64,000 nucleotides of DNA from Magicicada septendecula (GCA_034769895.1 JAWRYS010000973.1:1033001-1097000), one strand, 5' to 3'; positions 44,759 to 57,271 are shown, counted from the stretch's first letter. Translations and numbers: made by a program. Notes: generated by a model not told the origin, from the letters alone.

Positions 44759-46282
44759 CTATAATACTTATAACTAATTTACCTCAAGATATACTTTTTT
44801 CTTTAGGAACATGTATCGGGAGATCTTGTTCTCCCATCTTCAGCCTTCGCCATCTTGTTTCTGGTGAAGTATTTGTGTGTTGGCTTCTGGATGTTTTTAA
44901 GGTAGTTTGTTGGTCTTTGGTCCTTCAAAGTTGCATTATTGTGTGTGGTTGTGGTATCTGTTTTTGTATTTTGTGTATTTTCGATGTTGAGTGCTTTGAA
45001 TATTGTGTCATGTTTTGTATTGATTTGTATTTGTTCTGGTATTAATTTGTTTTGTGTTTTATGTTTGTAAATCTGTAAATTTTCCCAAATGTTCATTATG
45101 GTGCCTTTGTGTGGTATATGTCTTGAATTAAACGGAATAAATCCTATTGTAGTCCCAAGCCACGTGTTTGTTAACCAAATACACTGTACTCACCGTCTAT
45201 GGCTTTTTTCCGTGATGTTTTTTCCAGTTTACATGTTTCAAGGCACTTGCCTCATCATCAGAACTTATAAAATCAATCTATGTCATAAAAAATGACATTT
45301 GTCAAAATATTAAAAACACAATACGGCAATTAAACTATGTACATAAATTCATTTAAAAATGTTCGGTGTGCCTTGCCTTGGAGTACGGCGCGTGTTGTCT
45401 TGCAAGGCACACCGAACATTTTTAAATGAATTTATGTACATAGTTTAATTGCCGTATTGTGTTTTTAATATTTTGACAAATGTCATTTTTTATGACATAG
45501 ATTGATTTTATAAGTTCTGATGATGAGGCAAGTGCCTTGAAACATGTAAACTGGAAAAAACATCACGGAAAAAAGCCATAGACGGTGAGTACAGTGTATT
45601 TGGTGGTATATGTTTTATTAGTGTTACATTGGTTATGTCTGGGAATTCATGTCCTGTGTTTATTGCATGTGTGGCTAAATTGGATTTATATATATTTGGT
45701 TTTTTGTATGCATTTAGGTGTTCAAAATAACGTTTTTTCAGCTGTTTTTTTGTTTGTCCTATATAACATTTATTGCCACCTTGGCATTCATTTTTGTATA
45801 TACCGTTAGTTGTTGTATTATCTTTGTTGTGTGGGCTATTTAGATTTTGTAATTTATTTTTATTAGTTTTGTATGCTATTTTTATATCTGTGTTTTTAAA
45901 TAGTTTTGTTAGTTTTGTCATTTTATTATTTATATATGTGAATGTGGCCCATTTGTTGTTGTTATTATTATTTATGTGTTGTTCAGTTTGATTAATTCTT
46001 AATTGTTCAGTTTTTATTTTGTATTTGATTTTATTTTCTATTTTGATCATAGTATTTTTATTGTATCCATTTGCATAACCAATTTGGTATATTATATTTC
46101 TTTCTTTGTCAGTTTCTTGTTTGTTTAGGGGTATTTTGTACATTCTGTTAAAAAACGAATAAAATGCTGCCATTTTATGTTGTGGTGGGTGGTCAGAATG
46201 GTTAGGTATAACGATGTTAGTGGAAGTTGGTTTTCTATATATAGCATATTGTATGTGTTTGTTGTATCTTGTGATGGTTATG
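44757..46282 (-). mobile_element. Penelope-like element copy B (with palindromic insertion)
   Basis: Minus-strand reading gives the end of the reverse transcriptase (HIQYAIYRKPTSTNIVIPNH, QHKMAAFYSFFNRM), an Asn/Lys-rich linker, and a GIY-YIG-type nuclease: NKCYIGQTKKQLKKRYFEHL and THAINTGHEFPDITN. The frame is interrupted at 45603 by the 482 bp element and resumes at 45110 (MNIWENLQIYKHKTQNKL to KYFTRNKMAKAED). The catalytic palm is missing (5' truncation). A hammerhead-like motif lies at 44813-44843. It is arranged head-to-head with copy C. Confidence 0.88.
45121..45602. mobile_element. 482 bp element with perfect 202 bp palindrome
   Basis: Arms 45175-45376 and 45402-45603 are identical inverted repeats (checked base by base) with a 25 bp loop. 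A 54 bp single-sided tail (45121-45174) precedes the left arm. The target, GTGGTATATG, is duplicated (45111-45120 and 45603-45612), and the empty site exists in copy C near 46620. Each arm contains a hammerhead-like motif (45517-45543 plus; 45235-45261 minus). It has no coding capacity. Confidence 0.92.
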
Positions 46283-46990
46283 GGCCACATTCACATATAT
46301 AAATAATAAAATGACAAAACTAACAAAACTATTTAAAAACACAGATATAAAAATAGCATCCAAACTAATAAAAATAAATTACAAAATCTAAATAGCCCAC
46401 ACAACAAAGATAATACAACAACCAACGGTATATACAAAAATGAATGCCAAGGTGGCAATAAATGTTATATAGGACAAACAAAAAAACAGCTGAAAAAACG
46501 TTATTTTGAACACCTAAATGCATACAAAAAACCAAATATATATAAATCCAATTTAGCCACACATGCAATAAACACAGGACATGAATTCCCAGACATAACC
46601 AATGTAACACTAATAAAACATATACCACATAAAGGCACCATAATGAACATTTGGGAAAATTTACAGATTTACAAACATAAAACACAAAACAAATTAATAC
46701 CAGAACAAATACAAATCAATACAAAACATGACACAATATTCAAAGCACTCAACATCGAAAATACACAAAATACAAAAACAGATAACACAACCACACACAA
46801 TAATGCAACTTTGAAGGACCAAAGACCAACAAACTACCTTAAAAACATCCAGAAGCCAACACACAAATACTTCACCAGAAACAAGATGGCGAAGGCTGAA
46901 GATGTGAGAACAAGATCTCCCGAAACATGTTCCTAAAGAAAAAAGTATATCTTGAGGTAAATTAGTTATAAGTATTATAGTATTATACAC
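46283..46990 (+). mobile_element. Penelope-like element copy C
   Basis: Starts GGGCCACATTCACATAT at the junction with copy B and carries the same nuclease region uninterrupted, including NKCYIGQTKKQLKK and ATHAINTGHEFPDIT (by frame reading of 46445-46640), then MNIWENLQIYKHKTQNKL to RTRSPETCS. It is nearly identical to copy B, so the pair came from one event or a recent conversion. Hammerhead-like motif at 46896-46926. Confidence 0.88.
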
Positions 46991-47022
46991 ATCAAGAAAC
47001 GGACTGTAGCAGAAAGTGATTG

Positions 47023-47025
<3 letters not shown>

Positions 47026-47065
<40 letters not shown>
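47026..47065. repeat. (TA)n microsatellite
   Basis: About 19 TA repeats directly outside Penelope-like copy C, mirroring the (AT)n at 44718. Confidence 0.95.
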
Positions 47066-47067
<2 letters not shown>

Positions 47068-47079
47068 ATAATATAACAG

Positions 47080-49568
47080 TGTGTCAACGTTAATTCCCAC
47101 TGTCGGGTTCGCCAATTTATAACTAAACGTTCTACCCTTATCAATCTTTTCTAGACCCCACTGTTGTGAGTGCCAATTTATACTATATCTTGTCTCAATA
47201 TGGGAAGGTATAATAATGTTTAAATATACCCCAGTTTCTCCCTATTTAATATATTTATGTTGTGGTTAAATTTATGCATTGAGTGCGTAATTCTAATTTT
47301 CTCGTTCAAGCCTAGCCCGCGTTGAAGAGAAGAGAAGGAATTTTTATTTGTTTCTCTTTCTCTTTAATTCAACAGCGGTCCGCGAGGTAGCGCTGTGTTT
47401 CACAGACAGCTGAAAATTGTAGGTTAGTTAACCGCATACAATAATTCCTAGGTTACACTCTCTACTTATATTATCTCTTGTTCACAATACACTAAATATT
47501 ATATAAATGAGAAGATTTCGTTAAATTCTGAAAGGATTCTTTATTAGGATTTTAATAATTCTTGCCAACAAAGTTCTTTCTTTACGGAGATACAAAAGTC
47601 TATATTATTAGAAGTAATCGATTATCGATCGGATTAAGGGTTATATATTAGTTTAGTTATGATTTTATATTTCTTTAAACACAGGGAGTGAAGGTTCTTT
47701 CAACTGTTAGTAAGGTCAGAAAATGCATAAATAGGATTACAAGGTATTACAATATAGTATTAAGTTCTTCTTAAATATTGTTTAATATAAGTGTAGTTTA
47801 CCGTCCGTTGGGCATCGTGACTCGGTTAGGCAGTATACAGCTAACCTCGTCGTAGTGTTTGGTCAATAACGAATGCAGATGAATTAATCCTCTCCAGTCT
47901 TCGCTCCAAGTTCAAAATAAAGTTGAGTTCTTGGTCCTGGGATGATGCAGAAATGCCGCTCCTTTTGTTCACCAATGTCCGAGTTTTGTGGTTACGTGTT
48001 TCAACGAATTTCTTGTCCAACTACGCTTTTCCTATTGAATTGTGGAAACTGATGTTCAAGTATAATTTTGTGTTTTATTTTTGTTCTTTCTGTTATTGGA
48101 TTATATAACCCTATTCAGGTAGTTATCTCTCTGTTTTGGTTGATTAATTAAGTTAATATTTGCTCATTATATTGAGTTTTACTATTAGAGTTCTTCACTT
48201 AGATTTTCTGTCAATTTTCATGTACAGGTTTATGATTGTTCGGTTATAAAAGACGGTTGAAAGTCAGTGAGCCATACTATGGTGATTTATTACTTAATTC
48301 GTTTCCCTATTGTATTGTTTTATTCTAATTTAATCAATTCTTTTCTGAGTGCATTCAAACTAAACCGTCTTCGTTCATGGATAATTATTCAATAATCGAA
48401 TCAACAAATTTTATATCTCTCGTCGTCCGTGACAACCATTCTGTCTACTCTTACTGGATATTATATTATACTATAACCATTATCATACAATGTTCTTACA
48501 CTCATCAAAATAATCCTTTACTACATTTCCATTATATCCTATTATAATTTCACATATTGTTTGTTACTAAATTTTATATATTTTGCTATCGTTTCCTCTT
48601 AATCTGCTTACTCTAATAAGTATTATTTTTCTGTTACAAAACATTACCTATCGGTATCATTGCACTATTGCATTTTGAGATTTTATTTAAATTGAATTTA
48701 TTTATCTGTTATTAGCAATTCTTATTAACTTCTCCTAACTCATTGGATTCTATTTAGTGTTTTTTATAAATTTTTTACCTAACCTTTCTGACCTGACATA
48801 CTATAAAATGTTACTGGTTTTTAGGCCTATCATTACACTTTTATCTACTTGTGATTTTAAATTGTTACTACTTGCATTATTATAAAATCCTTCATTTGTT
48901 TATGATATGATTATACTAAACCCTTTTGTATCTCGTTAACAACTATAGCCTTTCTGGCCCAGTTTACAATTATAATCAGCCTACTATCTAATTACATGTA
49001 TACAAACATTTAACTATATAAAGTCTAACAACAGCTCTATAATGATATATTGATAACACCTAAAAATGAAATTAATTGGTAATTAATTAATGAGTTTAAC
49101 AACAGTTCTATAATGATATATTGAGAACACATAATAATTAGTTAATTGGTATTCTATTTAAAAAATTACTCCACTTGCTACACACAAACAATAATATAAC
49201 TATCATGATAATAATACAATAAGATACAACGTAAGTACAGGTACATTTTTATGAAATAAGTCATGTAAGAATTACTCATTCTACTTTCATTTAAAACATC
49301 AATTATTACAAAACAGTCTAAGTTAGATTGTACATCATTTGTCAGTGTCTATTGTTTACACCTTTCACTGTACTTTGAAGTTTGTATTTATTAACTTTAT
49401 TAACTTTGTTCTTTCTACCTTGCATTCTTATTGGGGATAATTCATTTATTCAATAATGGGTTGGGTTTCTGACCTTTTACAAGTATGGATAATTATAATT
49501 TTTATTTTATTTTAAAACTTATATATTGGTTTATGTAACGTAGGGGACCATATTTTCGTTACGTTACA
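47080..49568 (-). mobile_element. Possible degraded LTR
   Basis: The right end, GTTACGTTACA at 49558-49568, resembles the end of the neighbouring gypsy LTR (GTAACGTTACA), and the left side has TATAAATTGGCGAACCCGAC (minus), similar to an LTR end followed by a primer binding site. The interior is AT-rich with a few GC-rich patches and no coding sequence. No matching target duplication was found, so this could be a chance resemblance or a truncated LTR. Confidence 0.3.
49024..49165. repeat. Imperfect tandem duplication (~70 bp)
   Basis: Two adjacent copies share TAACAACAG-TCTATAATG and ATATATTGA-AACAC-TA. Local duplication in AT-rich DNA, no function seen. Confidence 0.7.
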
Positions 49569-49580
49569 ATATATATATAT

Positions 49581-52500
49581 TGTAATGTCCCGCGGTTTAT
49601 TTCTCTGAGTGGTGGTAATTTTACGTCTATTTATACTCTTCGAAAATCTCGCTTTAATGAGAGTCACAGAATTTGTTATAATTTATGTTCAATGTTTCCA
49701 AAAAATCGAGTGTGTGTGATTATGCAAATATTTCCCTTATATTTTATTTGGGTGAAATCAATACCGTTGTTTGACCGTAGTTAGGAGAGAGAGTGCAAAG
49801 AGAATTACTCTCTTAGCATAAGATTAATTAATTTAAATTTCTCCGCTCATGAGACCAGCTGACTGTGACATTTACATACACATTTGAGGTTAATTTAACA
49901 CCAAATGGTATGTAATATTTTCTGGTTGTCCGTTCTCTTCTCTGTCTCCAGACAATCTGTAACCAACTACCATCTACTGAAAATAATACACATTTTTATT
50001 CAAACAACAAAGTATTCATGGGATTTATTTAGCAAATTTTTGTTTTATCTTCTCCCAAAACAGAAGTGTATAATCGATTCTTACTGACAACACAATATTA
50101 GTTCGATCTTATTTTTTAAACATATAATGTATAACAAATATTTTTATTTTTTTTATTTCAATAACAATAAAGAAACAATTTATTAATTTCCCAGGGTTAT
50201 TTTTGAGTTCTCTGTACTATGAGACGGTCAGAAATGAGTATTGGTTAATACCAAGCTTTACATAAATTAATTTATTATAATTTGTAGTATTTAGATTATG
50301 TAGTGTAACCCCTCTTTAAGTGTTGTATTGACTCCAAAAAAAAAATGGGTTTTTTGAAATTTTTTTTTATTTTTTTTAAGAGGGGCCACAAGATAATTAA
50401 AACTAGGCCAAAGCCTAGAGAAGCCAAAAATGCGTTGGATCCAGTGAGACGGGACTTGCAATTAAAACTCAACTACCAATAAAATTTTTGTATTATAAAC
50501 AAACACATTATATCTCTTTTAAAAATGTTACTTAAAAAAAATCAATAAATATAAAATTTATATTCTATATTCTCCTTAAAAAATGTTCTTTTCCAATCGG
50601 CGTTACTTTTCCCCACTTAGCCCTATATCTAACCCCCAAAAATACACATGAATATACTATACATACACACGTTCCACAACACAGGACAATTACAACTTCT
50701 ATCATTAAAATCTTGCCACACCTCTTTCATCCCATGAGGTACATAATTTACAATTTATAAATATCCTTGCACGCAACACCAATTGCAAGGTCTTAATACC
50801 TAATAACTCAAGATATATGTGTGTAACATCAGTGCCCCCAGGGCATACTAAAATTCAGGAGTTGGCATAATGCCTGATACTATTATAAAGTGCGCCCACA
50901 TTGAGCACTAAGACTTGGAGTAAATATAATTAGAATTCAGTAAACACACAAGTGATCATAATCAATTAAAAATAATTTAAACAAGATAAATTTTGTTAAA
51001 TATTGAAAACAGTAATGTGTCATATTGCCTTATAACCTTTTAAAATTAATTTGGCCCAAAGGCCGACATGTTCCTAGGCAAGATCGTGCATAATTAAACC
51101 TGTCCCAGAAGCATGTTCAAGACTGCATGAAAATCCACCTATACAGGATTAAACTGGGGACCCAACTGAAACTACCGAAAGAAACTCCTGTCCATTATAT
51201 GACCCAAACTGAATATAAATATATGAAATTAATGCATTAATTGAAAACTAAATTAAACCTGTGAAATTACATGATGAATGATAGAATTACTAGCACTAAG
51301 GTAACCCTTCTACTGAAAACAAGAAAGAAATTTACATGCCTGAATGGTAATCAGCCACAGATACATGCCAACCTCTGGGCTCACATATAATACAAACAGA
51401 GTTACAAAATGAACAAAAGATTCCCCCCAAGTCCACGCACTATTCTGTCCCGTTAACCGGGGACCCAATTAAAATGTTTAAAGCTTAAATTCATTGAATG
51501 TTGTGTACCTATATGTCCACGAGTTCTAGTGGGTTACATTCCCTTGTATATGAGTAAAATGGTTTGGTGTCACCTGATTTATTCCGTGGTGTGAAGTTGG
51601 TGTTCTGGTCTACATTTTAATGTGTGGGTGGCTTGTCCTCGCTATTCTCCTCCGGCAGATGAAGTTGAGAGATTCTAGATGGTCATGTTCAGGTTGGGGC
51701 TGTTGCTCGACTTGCAGCGAGGGACCCTATACATACAACATATTATCAGCTAGAATTTCCAAAACTAATTCCCCCAGAAACCTCACACGCACCAAAATCC
51801 GTTTATAATATTAAACACGGCTTTAGGCCTACTTAAAATGAAAGTTTGACACATTCTGCAACAGGTTATACGGGCATATGGCCCTATCTTGGAAAACATT
51901 TAGTTTAGTTAAATTACATATTATTCTGACTTTACATTATTCAATAACGGTGCCTCAGTTAAGACTTCATTTACTGTTATATAATTACTCAGTTTGTTAA
52001 ACAATTGCTATACAATTAATACAATTTACACATTCGGTAATTTGCCACGTGGCGCGATAGGTTAACCAAATTTCATTCATTACTGTACTTATTAAACAAA
52101 TTCCTTTTGCATTACTTGAAATTAATGTATATAAGTACATTGCAGTCACTTACCGCAGATCTGTGTTAATTTAGCCTGCCATAGATGGAAGATGGTACAA
52201 TTAAAAACTTCTTTCTGTCGCAGAAAAGTGCCACGAGGCGTTTGGTTGAAGGACCAGCAAAAGACAGGTTTAGAAACGCAATTCCGGCCCTTCTAAACTC
52301 GCAATCAGCAGCGAACGCCAGAGTGCAGCACCAATCAGGCGCAACTTAATTACCTCATTACAGTACCGAAGACGCCACCGCTAAATACAGTACAGTATTT
52401 TTCGTCAGCGTTCTCGTTAAATACCGTACATGATTTTTGTTTATACGCGCCGATCTTAATCGACTCGGCACAGTAGTTCCTTGGTTATCCGTCAGAGCGC

Positions 52501-53703
52501 AGATTACGTTTCTTCACTAAAAACACGAAATTTTTTTAATGGCGGCAAGAAATTCACAGGAATCCGGTCTGCTGGTTTTTTGGTTAACTAAAATAACAAA
52601 GTTTGTTTTCACCTCTTTTCCTGAAGTATTTAAAGATATGGTGCTGTTTCTAGTGTTATGAAGTTATAGTTGAGATGTAATTTAGTTAAATTTTACTTGG
52701 TAACGATCTCACCAAAATGTCGACGTTCTGGGGACTAGGCCTGGATCTCGGAGGTTGATTTTTCAAAGTTTCATCAAATTAAGGGCGTGAAAGGTTCTAT
52801 TCGAAGGAATTCTAATATGTAGTGGACATCACTGGTCAATTTTATTAATTTTGCACTACTTATTCCAAATGGTATTCGTTAATTACTCAAATTTTGATAG
52901 GCATTACACTTTTTCAATACGTTCACTTCCAAATCGTTTTACCAATTAAATTCAATCTTGTTAGTTGGTTACTCGTAGTAACCAAGAATTTTTTATCGTT
53001 TTTTATTGATGAATCTATATACTTTTTAGTATATAGGCTATTATTAATTATTATAAATTTATTTCTTCTTTTTAGAAAAATAATCCTTTTTAGATTTTAT
53101 TTATACTCGAATGTAATTTATTTAAGGTTTTTCTTCATATTTTTCCTTAAACTTGTACATTGGTATCTTATATTTTAATTCCTTTTAATTTGATTCATTT
53201 ATGATTTATTATTTACTTAATGTATCCTTACTCTAAACTATTTTTCCTATGCCATCTTGCTAACATAGTATTATTTTATATTATTATTATTTCATATTTA
53301 ACCCTGGGTTATCTGATATTTAAATAAAATCATTATATTAAACACAAAAATTATTCCTAGGTACAAGACCTTTGTGGCCTACAAAATACAAAATTAAACA
53401 AAATACATTAAATACAAAACTTGTCAGCAGCAATATAGTCCACTGCTACAATATTAATAGTTTTTCATCTCCAGTACCAATCTGTGAGATGCTCTTTTTA
53501 AAAGTTTACACACTCACCAAGAACACTATATTTCACTTTGTAGACTATATTTCACTTTGTTATTGTTTACAGTGTTTTGTAGTACAAAGTTTTTTATAGC
53601 TTGGTACATAATACCCATTTCTGACTTCTAGAATGGGGTGATTACTGGTTTTAACGATGGTGATTGTGTTATCATTTTTGGGCATGGGTTATGTAACGTT
53701 ACA
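49581..53703 (-). repeat. 3' LTR of the deleted gypsy element (interrupted)
   Basis: Starts TGTAATGTCCCGCGG and ends ATGTAACGTTACA. Removing the solo LTR leaves about 1.95 kb that matches the LTR at 55340-57271 with few differences. The purine tract GTGGGGGGCCTTTA (minus, 53704-53717) lies directly next to it. Confidence 0.92.
50304..52472 (+). mobile_element. Solo LTR (2.17 kb), family C
   Basis: TGTAACCCC...CGGCACA, with target duplication GTAG at 50300-50303 and 52473-52476. The empty site is visible in the other LTR (TTATGTAGTTCC at about 56056). It belongs with the solo LTR at 32844-35649, matching at its termini and around the GGATCCAGTGAGACGGG block at 50436. It is shorter and clearly diverged. 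No coding region. Confidence 0.93.
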
Positions 53704-53790
53704 TAAAGGCCCCCCACCTAGAATAGATTTATTTTTGTTTACTTGTTTTAAAAAATAATCGTTGAACTCTTCAGTCTTCGGATTCTTTCA

Positions 53791-54965
53791 TTATTCTTCA
53801 TAATATCTTTTTATTTCTGCTTGGTTGTATACTCCTTTTACTTTGTTATTGTTAACAGATTTGATCTCATGTGTATTATTTCCTTTCACCTGGGTTACTA
53901 TGTATGGCTCGGTATTAATTAAAAGTAATTTTCTCGCAATACCCTCTATAGAACTGGGTAATTGTCTATTTTTTATCAACACCTTATCTCCTAATTTATA
54001 TGGATTTATTCTTTTCTTCTTCTCCGTTTCCTTTTTATTTTGAATTTCAGCTTTATGCAACAACCTGTTGTGCATTTCGATCTTGTTGAATTCTACTCTC
54101 TCTCCTGGAGGAAATTTTATTAATGATATGATTTCTCTGGGTGGTGGTCCTTCAAACATTACTTGATAAGGGCTGGTTCCGATAGTGTCATGGTATGACC
54201 AATTAAGGAAGGTTTCTGCTGGTTCAAGGTACTGGCTCCATTTTCCATGTTCTTGGTGACAGTAGGTACGCAAAATTCTACCAACTTCCCTTAAGACGCG
54301 TTCGGCAGGATTACTACTAGGGTGGTATACTGACGTTTTATATGTTCTTATTTTCAATTTCCCCAAATCTTCTTTCCACTTTTTACCTCTAAACTGCGTC
54401 CCATGATCCGTTACTATGTTTTCAGGTCTTCCCACTTCTGGTAAGTATTTATGAATAATTACCTCTAAACGTTTCTTTGTAGTGGCTCTACTGATTGGGT
54501 AGAGTTTTGTATATTTGGTATAATGGTCAAACATAATTATTATATATTTAAGTTTATGTCTCCTTCCACTTCTGGGAAAGGTCCACATATATCTAAGAAG
54601 GTCTTCTCAAGTTTACCGTTAGATCTTATTGTAATCATAGCTCCAGTTCTCTTCTCATTATTTATTTTTACTAACTGGCATATGTTGCAGTTTTTCAATA
54701 TTAATCTTACTCTCTTATTTATTGCTTTTATATAACAATGTTCAGACAAAGCTTTAATAACTTTGAGTGGTCCCATGTGACCATATCTTTCATGGTAGTC
54801 CTTTATTAAGGCTACTTCAGTTGCTTCTGGTACATACATTTTCCACACATGAACCTCAATGGTTGGACGGATAAAAAGGATTTCTTCATAAATACAGAAA
54901 AATTTTGTTATTATAGGATCCTTTTGTAATATCCTGTCTTTAATTTTTATTAACTTGGTGTCCAC
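53791..54965 (-). pseudogene. Integrase of the deleted gypsy element
   Basis: Minus frames read YHERYGHMGPLKVIKALSEH and NCNICQLVK (zinc domain), FLDICGPF (first Asp), then after a single-base shift near 54560 KLKYIIIMFDHYTKYTKLYP, ENIVTDHGTQFRG (second Asp) and SSNPAERVLREVGRILR (Glu). The C-terminal part (GDKVLIKNRQLPSSIEG to EIKRYYEE) is complete. The core of 265 codons is open, so apart from the frameshift the D-D-E integrase would be intact. It is more intact than the integrase of the first element. Confidence 0.9.
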
Positions 54966-55244
54966 TTACTGATCTATTTTTATTTTACTAATTACATCCT
55001 GTAACTCTTTTTTCAATTTGATAATGTAATATATCTTCCCAATACTCTCCGGTTCTACTTCAAATGTTCCTTTTTCTAGGTTAATCCGTGACACTTCGGT
55101 TTCTTCTTTATCACCCGTTGGTTGTTCCATTTCACTGTCCGTGACTACTTCTATCTCTCGTTCCTGTCCACCTTCTTCCTTCTCCTTGTCTTCTGCCCTC
55201 TTCTTCGATCTGCCTCTGGTATTATGCATTTCTTGTTTTCTCAT
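54966..55244 (-). pseudogene. Gag start fused to pol segment
   Basis: 92 codons: a basic and acidic gag-like leader (TRGRSKKRAEDKEKEEGG), then from about 55095 a segment homologous to pol between RNase H and integrase (SRINLEKGTFEVEPESIGK, KKELQDVISKIKIDQ). The junction marks the internal deletion. The frame ends with TAA and continues in the same frame into the integrase. The first gypsy element also has a stop (TAG) at this exact site. Confidence 0.75.
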
Positions 55245-55339
55245 AGTTGCCGACGAAAATTAGGTTTTTTGTTATATTATATTTCGTATATCTCAAAATT
55301 TGTTTCCTAATTAAAGGCCTTTTAAGTTGAGCGCCATCT

Positions 55340-57268
55340 TGTAACGTCCCGCGGGTTATTTCTCTGAGTGGTGGTAATTTTACGTCTATTTATGCTCTTC
55401 GAAAATCTCGCTTTAATGAGAGTCACAGAATTTGTTATAATTTATGTTCAATGTTTCCAAAAAAATCGAGTGTGTGTGATTATGCAAATATTTCCCTTAG
55501 ATTTTATTTGGGTGAAATCAATACCGTTGTTTGACCGTAGTTAGGAGAGAGAGTGCAAAGAGAATTACTCTCTTAGCATACGATTAATTAATTTAAATTT
55601 CTCCGCTCATGAGACCAGCTGACTGTGACATTTACAAACACATTTGAGGTTAATTTAACCCCAAATGGTATGTAATATTTTCTGGTGGTCCGTTCTCTTC
55701 TCTGTCTCCAGACAATCTGTAACCAACTACCATCTACTGAAAATAATACACATTTTTATTCAAACAACAAAGTATTCATGGGATTTATTTAGCAAATTTT
55801 TGTTTTATCTTCTCCCAAAACAGAAGTGTATAATCGATTCTTACTGACAACACAATATTAGTTCGATCTTATTTTTTAAACATATAATATATAACAAATA
55901 TTTTTATTTTTTTTATTTCAATAACAATAAAGAAACAATTTATTAATTTCCCAGGGTTATTTTTGAGTTCTTTGTACTATGAGACGGTCAGAAATGAATA
56001 TTGGTTAATACCAAGCTTTACATAAATTAATTTATTATAATTTGTAGTATTTAGATTATGTAGTTCCTTGGTTATCCGCCAGAGCGCAGATTACGTTTCT
56101 TCACTAAAAACACGAAATTTATTTAATGGCGGCAAGAAATTCACGGGAATCCGGTCTGCTGGTTTCTAGGTTAACTAAAATAACAAAGTTTGTTTTCACC
56201 TCTTTTCCTGAAGTGTTTAAATACATGGTGCTATTTCTAGTGTTATGAAGTTATAGCTGAGATGTAATTTAGTTAAATTTTACTTGGTAACGATCTCACC
56301 AAAATGTCGACGTTCTGGGGACTAGGCCTGGATCTCGGAGGTTGATTTTTCAAAGTTTCATCACATTAAGGGCGTGAATGGTTCTATTCGAAGGAATTCT
56401 AATATGTAGTAGACATCACTGGTCAATTTTATTAATTTTGCACTACTTATTCCAAATGGTATTCGTTAATTACTCAAATTTTGATAGGCATTACACTTTT
56501 TCAATACGTTCACTTCCAAATCGTTTTACCAATTAAATTCAATCTTGTTAGTTGGTTACTCGTAGTAACCAAGAATTTTTTATGGTTTTTTATTGGTGAT
56601 TCTATATACTTTTTCGTATATAGGCTATTATTAATTATTATAAATTTATTTCTTCTTTTTAGAAAAATAATCCTTTTTAGATTTTATTTATAATCGAATT
56701 TAATTTATTTAAGGTTTTTCTTCATATTTTTCCTTAAACTTGTACATTAGTATCTTGTATTTTAATTCCTTTTAATTTCATTCATTTATGATTTATTATT
56801 TACTTAACGTATCCTTACTCTAAACTATTTTTCCTATGCCATCTTGCTAACAGAGTATTATTTTATATTATTATTATTTTATATTTAATCCTGGGTTATC
56901 TGATATTTAAATAAAATCATTATATTAAACACAGAGGTTATTCCTAGGTACAAGACCTTTGTGGCCTACACAATACAAAATTACACAAAATACAAAAAAT
57001 ACAAAACTTGTCAGCAGCAATATAGTCCACTGCTACAATATTAATAGTTTTTCATCTCCAGTACCAATCTGTGAGATGCTCTTTTTAAAAGTTTACACTC
57101 TCACCAAGTACACTATATTTCACTTTGTTATTGTTTACAGTGTTTTGTAGTACAAAGTTTTTTATAGCTTGGTACATAATACCCATTTCTGACTTTTAGA
57201 ATGGGGTGATTACTGGTTTTAACGATGGTGATTGTGTTATCATTTTTGGGCATGGGTTATGTAACGTT

Positions 57269-57271
<3 letters not shown>
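55340..57271 (-). repeat. 5' LTR of the deleted gypsy element
   Basis: Starts TGTAACGTCCCGCGG and ends ATGTAACGTTACA. Uninterrupted, 1932 bp. In the minus direction the primer site TGGCGCTCAACTT follows four bases after it. Confidence 0.93.

Larger units (their letters stand above)
49581..57271 (-). mobile_element. Internally deleted gypsy element
   Basis: LTRs 49581-53703 (with a 2.17 kb solo LTR inside) and 55340-57271 flank only 1.64 kb of internal sequence. The target duplication is ATAT (49577-49580 and 57272-57275) in a TA-rich stretch. Inside, the gag start is fused to the pol region just before integrase; capsid, protease, reverse transcriptase and RNase H are missing. It is a non-autonomous derivative of a relative of the first gypsy element, since gag start, primer site and integrase correspond. 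Confidence 0.9.

Noticed and set aside
45585..46685. Leu/Cys/Phe-rich frames opposite the Penelope-like copies
   Set aside because: Complement of the Asn/Lys-rich linker and nuclease coding strand.
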